NCBI GenBank assembly: GCA_009103225.1
Contig: RHPI01002368.1
Span: 684,760 to 748,759 of the forward strand
Source of the DNA: Chlorokybus atmophyticus
Lineage: Eukaryota; Streptophyta; Chlorokybophyceae; Chlorokybales; Chlorokybaceae
Length of the DNA: 64,000 nucleotides
Direction of reading: 5' to 3'
Of this stretch, positions 54,492 through 64,000 are shown one piece after another. Both the position numbers and the translations under genes were made by a program. The notes under the pieces were generated by a model. That model ran no database searches. It saw only the letters and a program-made list of their open reading frames with translations, and had not been told where the DNA came from. How positions within the stretch are numbered: the first letter of the stretch is position 1; each line of letters starts with the position of its first letter.

Positions 54492-55267
54492 ATGGCGACC
54501 TCGCCGATAGAGGCAGGGAGGACGGCACTGCTGGTGTGGGTCTATGAGATCACAGGAACGAGATTGGCCAAGGTAAGTGGGACTGTACTCCATGTGTTTG
54601 CGCAGAGCAAGTTGAGAGTGTGCAAGAGATGATAGGCCAGATTAGTGTATGTGTGTATGATGAAAATCCTTGCTTGATACTTGATAACAATTCACAGGTG
54701 GAGGATGCAGCGACTGGAGTTGTGTACTGCCAGATCATAAACGCCATCCACCCAGGCAGGCTGTTGTGCTGCATTGCGTTGCTGCGTATAGTGAATCACG
54801 TTAAGTACAACTCGAAGCCCTGAGAGAGTAAATATTGATGTAATTCTCAACACAACAACAGGGTCGATCATTATGGCGAAGGTGGTGGAGAAGGCCGCGA
54901 CAGAGTATGACATGCTGAAGAACTACAAGCTGATCCAGGCGGCCTTCGCCAAAGAGGGAATCAACAAGGTGGGTGGTACAAGTGATTGTGATTTATTTTT
55001 GTTGTTGTTTTTGTTGCTGTTGTCACTGTTTCTTCTTCTTCCGTTGTTGTTGCTGTTGTTATTATTGTTGTTGCTGTAGCTGTAGCTGTAGCTGTGAGTG
55101 TTTCTAGTACTTCTTCTGATCTTCTTGTGAGGTATGCTAAGTTACACAACACATGCAGCCGCTTGAGGTGAACAAGCTGGTGAAGGGCAGAGCGATGGAC
55201 AACCTCGACCTCCTCCAGTGGTTGCGCGCATACCACGACTCACGTATGTGCTATTACACACAGTCGC

Positions 55268-55315
<48 letters not shown>

Positions 55316-57235
55316 GCGACAACAAACTGACACATTGTTTTGTCCTGGTGCACGCAATGCAGCTTCAGGTTCGTCTTGCACGCGCTGTTCGATGCACGGA
55401 TACGGCCAGTACAAAAGCCTCAGCGGAGAAGATTTGCGTAAGCACAAAAACACATTGTACTCCACCAACAGCTTGCGATGTTGATATGTTGTGTCAAACA
55501 CCACATGTTGTCTCTTCACAGTCCCGGATGGTTCCCCACGTGTGAAGCAGCGCATCCGAGCCTTCACCATGACACACGAACACAACAACAGCGGCAACAA
55601 CACTCCCACTCACAACCACAACCACAGCCACAACCACAGTCACAACGACACGCCTTCCGACACGCCCCGCGCAGAGCGCCCCAGCACTCCCTCCACATCA
55701 GCAACCCCAACAGACACATCATCACCCACATCCCAACAACAACAACAACAACAACCATCTTCCCTCCGCCGCTCCACCATCGCGGCCGCCCCGGAGGTCG
55801 CCCACGCCGTGGCCAACATCGTCAAATCAGGAGGCTTCTCTGCCTCCAACACACCCCGCAAACAACATACCCACTCCCCCCACACCCACACAACCGATAC
55901 ACACACCAACACTACCCCCAACCTCACCCTCAAGCTCAGGCGAAGCAGTGTATCCCAGACAGATGCACCTGATGATGAAGATATTAGTATCATCCTTGCA
56001 AGGAAGAGTGAGATCGAGTCTCAGGCGCGTGCTTTGGAGGAAGAGAGGGTGAGGTTTGCTAATGTGCGTGAGGCGTGGGAGATGAAGTGCAAGGATTGGG
56101 AGAGCAAAAGGGAGGCGCAAGAGAGGGAGAAGATGGACAAGATGCAGAGGAGTGATTCGGCAAATGAGAGACAGAATGAGAGACAAATGCAGGCGCAGAT
56201 CAGAGAGCTGACGGCTGAGGTGAGGGGGGGATATGTGGGGTTGCGCGCGTGTGTGTACGTATACATACATACGCGCACTCGTGGGCATGTTCGTGCCCTC
56301 GTGCGTATACGTGTGTGCAATGTTGTTGAAGCATGCGCGCGTTGTGTTTGTGCGACTGTGCATCTGCGTCCTGATGCATACACGCGCGCACACGCACACG
56401 CGCACTGACATGTCCACATGTCAATCCCAGGTTGAGCGCTTGAACCAGAAGGTTGCCGCCCTCCACGTCGACCGCGAGTTCTACCGCTCAAAAGTCCGTT
56501 CCATCCAGAACTTCTGCGAGGTGTTTCGCGACCGCGAGGGCCGCGCCGTGGCTGCATTGGAACGCCTCGTCAACGGCCAAGCAGACGTGGACGTGTTGGC
56601 CTTAGAGCTGGCTGAAGACAGCGCCATGGAGATGGCGAAGGAGACTACCATGGCGTTGGCCAGGGCTATGAAGGAAGATGAGATGAAGGAGGAGGAGAGG
56701 GAGAGGGAGAGGGAGAGGGTGATGGTGGAGGTGGAGGCTGAGAGAGTGAGGAGGGTGAGTGAGGAGAAGGAGAAGGAGAGGGAGTCTGAGAGGAAGAGGG
56801 AGGAGGAGAGGGAGAGGGAGAGGGTGAGGGTTGAGGAGGAGGTGAAGGAGGAGGAGAGGAAGAGGGCGGTTGAGGAGAGGGAGCGTAAGGGGAAGGAGGC
56901 TGTGCGTGATCATGAGGGTGGTACTGACAACAGCAAGGACAACAGCAGGGAGAACAATGGCAACGACAATAACGGCAATAGCAATGGCAGTGACAGCAAC
57001 TCCTCGACACCGACACAGGTCAGTACCAATGAGCATGTTGATGTTGTGCACGGGCCTTTTGTGTCAAACATACGCATGCATATACGCACGCACATCTTGA
57101 GACTGCAATGCAATATGACAGGGGAGCCGTGCCGCGCTGAACCGTGCTTTAACAACAAAGATGATCGCGGGGACCGATTGGCTCCCGCCGCTGCCGGTGC
57201 TTGTGCCGGACCCCATATCGCCGCTGGAAGCATGA
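54492..57235 (+). CDS. EB1-family microtubule plus-end protein with long low-complexity insertions, 8 exons, 601 residues
   Basis: Exons: 54,492-54,572; 54,698-54,755; 54,862-54,968; 55,159-55,243; 55,363-55,437; 55,522-56,219; 56,431-57,018; 57,122-57,235; total 1,806 nt. The calponin-homology domain (residues about 8-125) has GVVYCQIINAIHPG, EYDMLKNYKLIQAAFAKEGI and LVKGRAMDNLDLLQWLRAYHD. The EB-homology dimer segment (about 369-400) reads VERLNQKVAALHVDREFYRS. Between them lie His-Asn, Ser/Thr/Pro and Gln runs and a charged coiled coil. After it comes a Glu/Arg-rich helix of about 110 residues and an Asn/Ser tract. The protein is over twice the usual length (about 270-330) and ends SPLEA, not the EEY/F that recruits CAP-Gly proteins. 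Intron 2 seems GC-AG, chosen because it keeps the conserved PG-SI join. Confidence 0.9.
55266..55317 (+). repeat. (CAA)n microsatellite in an EB1 intron
   Basis: About sixteen CAA units within intron 4 (55,244-55,362). Same triplet family as the GTT tract at 39,784 and the Asn runs in exons. Confidence 0.97.
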
Positions 57236-59159
57236 CACAACATCCCTATTGTTATGTCTCCATGACATCATTCCATTGTTGTATTGTACCATGTCCATTC
57301 TTGTGCGTGTTGGACGTAACGTACGTGTGGAACAGTAACATTGCTTAGCTCCTTTGTTCGCGCTATGTAACATTAGCGTTGCATTCTTTGTGTGTAATAC
57401 ACTCGCTTATTAAATGCGCTTCATTGACACCAAAATGTGCATTTAATCTTGGATGCACATGCGATGATCTCGGCGTGGATGAGCTCTTTTATTGTGAACT
57501 TCTACCGTATGTCTTGGCATGAGCACGTGGGCGCATACATGTATTGGCAAACACATTAGCTGGACATGCGCATACATGTATGTGAACAGAGACATGAGCT
57601 CAACCCAAGTGGTCATACGACAACATTAAGATGTCAATCGCGCCAATAACAGCAACAGTAAGCGATCATAATGAGTACATATCTACTGCACACTCGTTGC
57701 ATAAATAGACCTCTAACCAATGGTAATTATGCATGGCTTTGCACATGCAAAACTGAGCGACTGGCTCACATTCCAACTCTTAACAATCCTACCCAATAAA
57801 CTAGGCTAGTGCGGTGTGGGGGCGCCAAGTTACTGTTAGGCAAGTTGCATGTTGGTGCTGCAACGCTGATATGATGCTGCACCAAAACAGAATTCAACTG
57901 TACATTTTATAATGCAATAGTATTTGCATCATACACGCCACATGTATCATACAGTGTACGCTTGCATGTAGAAAGAGGGGGGGGGGGGGGGGGGGATATA
58001 AACATCANGGGGGGGGGGGGGGGTGCAATATAAACATCATGCAAAATAAAACAAGGAGAAAAGCACGCTGTTAAGCGAGATGTATCTATGTGACAGACAT
58101 AATGCACTCAATCCAATTGTAGCGTCGCATAAAATGTTCAAAGTGCTTGCGCATTGCAATGGCATACTTGTTATAATGAACCTGTTGACCGTGCGATGCC
58201 GTTACCTATTTGTACCATTCGCAAAGTTTTCACGCACCATATGTAGATCAACCAATCAATACAATACCATTATTTGCTCTCAATTATGCATATACAATAG
58301 TATCAAGTTAAACATGCGTAAACAATGTTTTTTAAACTAGTGCATGATGATTTGACATGGTGTAATCATAACATTGCTAGCAAAATAGTTTCTGCTTATA
58401 TACATATTATGTATTGATGCACGCAGTCATTATTGTCATGTTTATGCGACCACAACCCCCCCTTTACAAATTCAGCCCCTCCCTCCTTCATAATTGAATA
58501 CGAGGTGTTATAATGGGGCTCTATTATAAGCGAAAATTGGGGGTTATAAACAAGGTCCCCCCTTGTATTTGAATGCAGTGTAATAATAAGGCCCGGGGAG
58601 GGGGGGGGGGGGGACATTTGCACGAATATAGTAGATTACAGCATATAATACGCAAAATGTACACGTACCATCTATCATGCATGTTGTTCGCATATATCAT
58701 GAGTAATATGTCATACGAAATGCATTGAAGCCTTTATCAGCATGATTATACAAGAAGAAATGCAGGTTGTGTAACACATGCATGCTGTTGTTGTTGAGCG
58801 AACGACATAGCTCTAGCTCTTGTAATGCCTGTCACTTGCGAAGCATGACAAAGGACGTGCACTCATTACATGACAAACAACATAAAATGCGGTTGTCACA
58901 CACCTTACAACAAGGGCGCGCTAGGTTGAAACGCCATGAGCACCAAAATGATTACGTTTGCTTATCATCACAGCCCAATCCAGGTGGTGCGCGCTGCATA
59001 ACTGCAATCCCAACTGCTCCAGGGCACTTCTAGCTGACGTGAAGATCCATAGTTTTTGTTACTTACTAAATCTAACGTTAGTGGTGTGTAACCAACAACA
59101 ATGCGTCACTACAAACCCTAATAGGAGTTGCCAGCTGGCGTGCTGGTGCAGGGTTTGGA

Positions 59160-59193
<34 letters not shown>

Positions 59194-59373
59194 CAGATTT
59201 GCTGCACTACCCAATCCGCAAAGGCAGTGAGCACTATTTACTCGTGCAGCCTGCATTGACAAGAAGGAGAAGCGAAAGCAGGAGCAGGAGGGTTTGGTTG
59301 GAGTGTTAAGCGGAGAGGTGAAAGGAGAGTGGCCTGGCTGCTGCTACTGCTAGTGGAGGCGGGCGGGTGTGTG
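57236..59373. other. Intergenic region with poly-G tracts, one ambiguous base, and a GGC repeat
   Basis: No gene seen between EB1 and VAP. 57,976-57,995 and 58,010-58,023 are long G runs flanking a short ATATAAACATCA unit that occurs twice; the only N in the window is at about 58,009. A further G14 run is at about 58,599-58,613. 59,160-59,191 is (GGC)n, about ten copies. The last 100 bases before the VAP ATG are GC-rich leader-like sequence. Confidence 0.5.
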
Positions 59374-61165
59374 ATGGCGGAGCTGCAAATATCTCCTTCC
59401 GAGCTCAAGTTTCCATGTAAGTTCCCAGTTCATTAGCAACGGCATGGTTGTTTTGCAGATCCTTTATCAACACACGTACAAGCTAGGCGTTCTTGCCATT
59501 TCGGTTGTGGCATGGCATACGGTATAGCCATTCCCAGCTGCTGCAGGAAGCATACCATTGTGACTTATTGTCGGAGTGTATGAGCGCATGTGCGTGCTTG
59601 TTTTGTCCAGTTGAGTTGAGGAAACAGATCCCCACTTCGCTGCACCTTTCCAACCCGACGAGCGGCAATGTCGCATTCAAGGTAAACCTATCAACCCATT
59701 CCGCAATTTCACCATGCACATGCTTCGACAATGTGTGCATGCTCCTGATCATCCTTCCCACGCACCCATTCACTGCAGGTCAAGACCACCTCCCCAAAGA
59801 AGTACTGCGTACGCCCCAACACTGGCATTATACCCGCCGGGAGCACACTTGATGTACAAAGTAAGCAGCATCACCCGAAAAATTACGTCACAGCAGTCTC
59901 TTTGATTACTTACATTATCCACGTGCCAACCTGTCTGAGCTTATGTGTGTGCCTGTAATGTGCAGTAATCATGCAAGCACTTCGCGAGTACCCACCGGAC
60001 GTGAGCAATTGCAAGGACAAGTTTCTGGTGCAGAGCGTGCCCGTCACCAAAGACATTCAAGAAAAGGACCTTACCCCCGAACTCGTAAGCACACCTTCAA
60101 GTCAGTCATCCAGTTGCTGAATCAATTGTTCATGCATGCATTTACTCTGTGTACTCATTCATGCAAACATTCGTCCACTCATTCATTCATGTAATCACTT
60201 GATTTGTGCGTTCGTGCAGTCACACATCCCACCCCTTTTGCATCCAATTACTCAACCATTTGTTCATATGCTGTCAAGCTCGCATGAGTATGAACATGTC
60301 GCTGTGTGGCAGTTCTCAAAGACGGGTGAGATGGCAGAGAGCATCCGCGAGGCGAAGCTGCGAGTTATGTACATCGCTGCTAATGCCCCTCCCTCACCCG
60401 TCCCCGAGGACGACATTGTTACCACAACCGCTGACCGCGTTCGTGAGGTGTGTGAGAGCGTCACACTACTTTCTACCAACTGTCTATCACGCAAACGTGT
60501 TGACACGATGTGGTTTTTGTGTAGAAGCCTGGTCCCGCTGCCAACTCGACGCCGTCCGCAATTGCAGTTGCTGCCGGCGCCGGCACGCAAAGAGCTTATG
60601 GCAATGATGCGGTACTTACTCATCTCTTGATGTTGTATTGAAGTTGAGTGTCTGTGAAAGTGAATATGAATGTGTGTGTGTGTGCGCAGGGTGATGCGCA
60701 GGTTAAGGTGAAGGAGACCCTTGTGACGCTAGCGCAGGTAACGGAAGAGCGCAATGCTGCCACCAAAGAGGTTGAACGGCTCCAAAAAGAACTGGTATGC
60801 CTTGAAAATGTTCCACTTACTCTCACTGCCACGCTCATGCATATGCGTGCGTGTGCACGTTTGTTTGTCTGCATGTGTGCGTGAGCGCTTGTGCCTGAAT
60901 GCGTGTGTGCATGTGTATGCTTGTCTGCGGTTATGCGTGTCTGTTCATGTGCGCCCGGTTTCAGACTATTTGCGTACATGTACAGAATGAGGTGGTGAAC
61001 AAGATGAGCGCCAACATGAACTCAATGGACGCGAAAGGTATGGGCGCAGACAGGCGGACGACCGCTACCACAGGCGCCGTTGCTGGGGCCGGCCCGAGCG
61101 TGTCGATAATCGTGGCCATCCTCATTGCCGTGCTGGCGTTCCTTGCAGGCTGGCTGCTGCTTTAG
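59374..61165 (+). CDS. VAP family (VAMP-associated protein), 8 exons, 273 residues
   Basis: An ER tail-anchored adaptor that binds FFAT-motif proteins at membrane contact sites. Exons: 59,374-59,416; 59,611-59,681; 59,779-59,860; 59,966-60,084; 60,313-60,447; 60,525-60,611; 60,690-60,794; 60,986-61,165; total 822 nt, all GT-AG. The MSP domain (about residues 3-115) has LQISPSELKFPFELRKQI, LSNPTSGNVAFKVKTTSP, the binding stretch KYCVRPNTGIIPAGS, and DKFLVQSVPV. After a Pro/Ala-rich linker comes a short coiled coil (VTEERNAATKEVERLQKEL) and a C-terminal hydrophobic anchor (SIIVAILIAVLAFLAGWLLL, about 252-273). Length and layout fit VAPs of plants and protists. Confidence 0.96.
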
Positions 61166-63274
61166 TCTCCTTCTCTTTTGGGTCTCATTGTTGCGTGTGC
61201 GAGGCAATCACAGAAAGGATTGATCGACCGGAGAGCTGAATTGTTGATTTTCCTGCTCCAAGCTTGTCTCTGTGGGGTTGCAGGTTGACGCATGCATTGC
61301 GCGCCAATGCATGTGCTGCGTACACTTTACTCACCTACCTGGCTACTACATTAGGCCGGGCCGTTGAACAAAGTGGCTATGTGAGCATGTTGCATGTTCT
61401 CTATCGGTGCTTGTGCTGGTGGTGTGGCATGCCGCTACTGAATAAAATTACTAGGAATGCCAGTGCTTGTACCATGGAGTATGTAGGCATCAAGTATGCG
61501 CTGAGTTTGAGCAAGTCATGTACCACCGCTGAGAATGCAGTGGGTGGGGGCCTTTACCCAAGTCAAATGTCACAGCTCGATCAGTCAGGACGCAGCGTGC
61601 GGTGTCACTGTTTTATTCTTAGGTCTCAAGGTGTTTCAGTTTCCAGAGGTAGGTTTGTGTATTGCCATGTACAGCAAGAAGAAGGAACCTATGTTTCAAG
61701 CGTTCCCCATCAGACAAGCACTGCGTCCACAAGCAGGTTTACATGAATAATGTAAGTACGGAGGTGTTATCAGCCAGTTTGTCCATTTCATGCGCCTTTG
61801 CACTTTCGAGACAGACTTCAAGCATGCAGTATTTGAGTTGTTGGTCAACATGCAGCGTGCGGGGTACAGCCAGCGACAATTGTGCCTGAAGTGAAGATCC
61901 AAGATGTTTGGAATGAGCGGAGTCATCTGTGGTCTTACCCCACGACGCATGTATAAAGCTATAGGATGCATGTATCATGACATTGTCAGGCGGAATCCGG
62001 CATGTGTTACGGGGAGCACAATAACGGTGCCCGTTCTATTGGTGTTCGGCTAAACACCGCGCAGTGTGATGGTTGGTTTGTTCGCTCTCTAAGCTGACTG
62101 TGGGTTTGCCCACATGCATGTCACTGCCTGCTTGCTGACTGACTGTGTGTCATTATGTTGCGTATGAGCGATCGTTTGCAGCCACTGGCGCAGAGTTGGC
62201 AGGCAATTCCAAACCGTAACGCTGCGATAAAGGGGTGCTGGCGGCAGTGAGCAGTGGCCCACACAGGCAGCTTGCTCACTCTCTTCGCCTTTGCGTGATC
62301 AGGTGGGGACCTGACTGTGGCGTGGGACTGCAGCCAGTCCACCGCCCTCATGGTAGTCATTGCCATGTGTTGCTGCATGTCAGGCTTGGGGTGCCAGCCT
62401 TTGTTGACTATTAACAGTGCATGCTTGTGACACTGCTTGCACTTGTAACTTACGCACAACGCACAATTGTGATGTTATACAGTCTGAGCAAGGTTCGTGT
62501 CTGCTGCAAGCATGGAAAGTAACTTGTGTCGATGTCATGATGTAGCTGCGTTTCACACGGAATGGCATGGAAGCCTTGTACACCAACGCTATTATTGCTG
62601 TTGTCAACATTTTCGCGTGCACCGCGATTTGCGTAACAGCCATTCCCTGCCTGTCACGGCGTGATAGGCAGGAGAAAGGCTTCTCGTGCATTGGGTGCTT
62701 CATGCACATGAAAGGTTAAAATCGACAAACAGTGGGCAACGCAATTCTGGGTTGCAATCGGGCTTGCGTATAGTGATGTATAAAACTTGTGATACATAGC
62801 TGCCTACCCAGTATACATCGCACCAGACCACCAAGTAGATAAAGCGACCACCTGGCTATCAACACTGCAGATTTTATCTACCTCCCTCCCGACCTTCACT
62901 ATTGCTGAACTGTGCTTAACCCATTATCAACGACACAGCGCACATGACACATTGTATCAACATCTTTTCCAATGTGATTGCTGCGTGTGTGGCGCCTAGA
63001 CACATGCCGACAATAACAATCCGGTACACATGATACACAACTGATTGCACACTTGCAAAGGTCTCACCCCTGTGAAAGAGACTGCAAAGAGCATGCATGC
63101 ACATCAAGTTGCCCACAATTGGGTACTCACACGTGTGACAACATCAATCAACAAGGCAAACAAATCCAAACAAAGAGACGAAAACAATAATCGCTCGTAT
63201 GCAACAATAACCTTGATGTACAACGCAAAGTCCTGATACCTGACTTACCAACTTGCATGTGAGACTGGCTAGCT
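61166..63274. other. Convergent intergenic region, no recognised gene
   Basis: 2.1 kb between the VAP stop and the aldo/keto reductase stop. A plus-strand frame at 61,535-61,750 (ending YSKKKEPMFQAFPIRQ) looks somewhat protein-like but has no start context, no partner exon and no known motif. A 160-codon frame overlaps it. I do not call either. Confidence 0.4.
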
Positions 63275-64000
63275 TTACGCAAAGATTGGGTACTTGGCGA
63301 AATCCCCTAACATAACAAACACAAGTCATCAATACATGAATGCTACAACAATCGCACCAGTGAATGCTTCAGCCGCAAATGGAATAACATCTGAGAGCAT
63401 GTTATGAATCAAGCATATAGCATAATAATAGCAATACGCATGCCTTACCAGGGTCGTTGTATCGCTTGTGCTTGTCCAGCGAGTTGATGGCATCGATATC
63501 CTCGCCGGACAGCTGGAAATCAAGCTCGAGGTTCTCTTTTATCCTCTCGAGCCTCTGCGATTTCGGGATGACGGCTGTCCCGCGCTGCACGCCCCACCTC
63601 AACACAACCTGTGACGTGTGCATTATGAATGACCAATGACACTTACGCACTGTGGCATAGTACTTTGAGATGAGAAGAAAGTGTAGATTGTTTGCTGACT
63701 ATACCTGAGCGGGTGTTTTGTTGAGCCTTTGTGCGATATTTGTGATGACGGGATCGTCCAACACGCTGTCACCCTGTGCATGAAAAGAGTTCAACCACAA
63801 AGCGAGACTATCAGATTGCAAAACGCGCATGCAAGTTATGCCACACACATATATGTGCCCACACACGCACGCACATACCCACACACGCGCGCGCAGACAT
63901 GCACACACACACGCATGTGTGCCTGTACGCATGCACTGGCGCGCGCGCACGCACACGCACACGCTCGACACAACATGCACATCTGCTCCCCCCCCCTCCC
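63275..64000 (-). CDS. Aldo/keto reductase, C-terminal part (gene continues beyond the window)
   Basis: Three exons on the minus strand: 63,773-63,705; 63,608-63,449; 63,306-63,275 (stop TAA at 63,277-63,275), GT-AG and in phase. Earlier exons lie beyond base 64,000; 63,774-64,000 is intron, rich in CA/CG alternation. The protein has IAQRLNKTPAQVVLRWGVQ and the NADPH-binding IPKSQRLERIKENLEL, then LSGEDIDAINSLD and an ending YNDPG...YPIFA, typical of cytosolic NADPH-dependent AKRs such as xylose/aldehyde reductases. Substrate cannot be told from this part. Confidence 0.92.

Noticed and set aside
54698-54835. EB1 exon 2 continuing to a GT donor at about 54,786
   Set aside because: Would add nine residues inside the conserved PG-SI segment of the CH domain; the GC donor at 54,756 keeps the family spacing. 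RNA data could overturn this.
40100-57400. TGTAA polyadenylation signals as used in green algae
   Set aside because: TGTAA occurs after several stops (about 31,050, 40,112, 40,374, 57,391) but not after all, and the word is too short to be significant without transcript ends.
61264-61750. Plus-strand frames of 160 and 71 codons as a gene
   Set aside because: Overlapping frames, no motif, no clear splice partners, positioned in a convergent spacer.

Overview
The window is nuclear DNA of a eukaryote, probably a unicellular protist or alga. Every conserved gene is split by many short introns, there is one eukaryotic tRNA gene, and LTR and non-LTR retrotransposons are present. The lineage cannot be fixed from the sequence. 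The OGG1 protein, the LINE zinc-binding tail and a retrotransposon-borne DNA methyltransferase weakly suggest an alga.

Layout. Bases 1-27,600 are transposon-rich and gene-poor. A minus-strand Ty3/gypsy-like element (1-6,730, running off the left edge) carries Gag, a protease-like domain, a C5-cytosine DNA methyltransferase (about 1,640-2,573), reverse transcriptase and RNase H, all decayed. Facing away from it is an unbroken Gag-protease ORF (7,473-9,380, +). A broken transposon-type gene with an HGKGEHD motif follows (11,590-12,921). Next is a complete but decayed Ty1/copia element (14,101-18,989) with 423/425-bp LTRs and a CTTTT target duplication. Then come a second copia fragment, a 5'-truncated LINE, a MITE-like segment holding a perfect 33-bp hairpin, and a 255-bp tandem duplication next to tRNA-Glu(CTC).

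Bases 27,600-64,000 are gene-dense. In order they hold a coiled-coil protein of unknown function (+), acetyl-CoA synthetase ending in a peroxisomal-type AKL (-), an AIFM2/FSP1-like oxidoreductase (+), an AT-hook coiled-coil nuclear protein (-), OGG1 DNA glycosylase (+), eIF3k (+), nucleoporin Nup54 (-), an unusually long EB1 protein (+), a VAP protein (+) and the 3' part of an aldo/keto reductase (-). I traced the exons of all ten by hand. The nine complete models each give one open frame with a total length divisible by three.

General features. About 8 of 72 introns use GC-AG instead of GT-AG ends. Many introns are long alternating CA/TG/CG tracts. AAC/GTT triplet runs occur in exons, coding Asn, and in introns. 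The OGG1 and AT-hook genes are head to head with start codons that nearly coincide. By eye, the two copia LTRs differ almost only by transitions. That fits decay of methylated cytosine and matches the presence of a methyltransferase inside a neighbouring retroelement.
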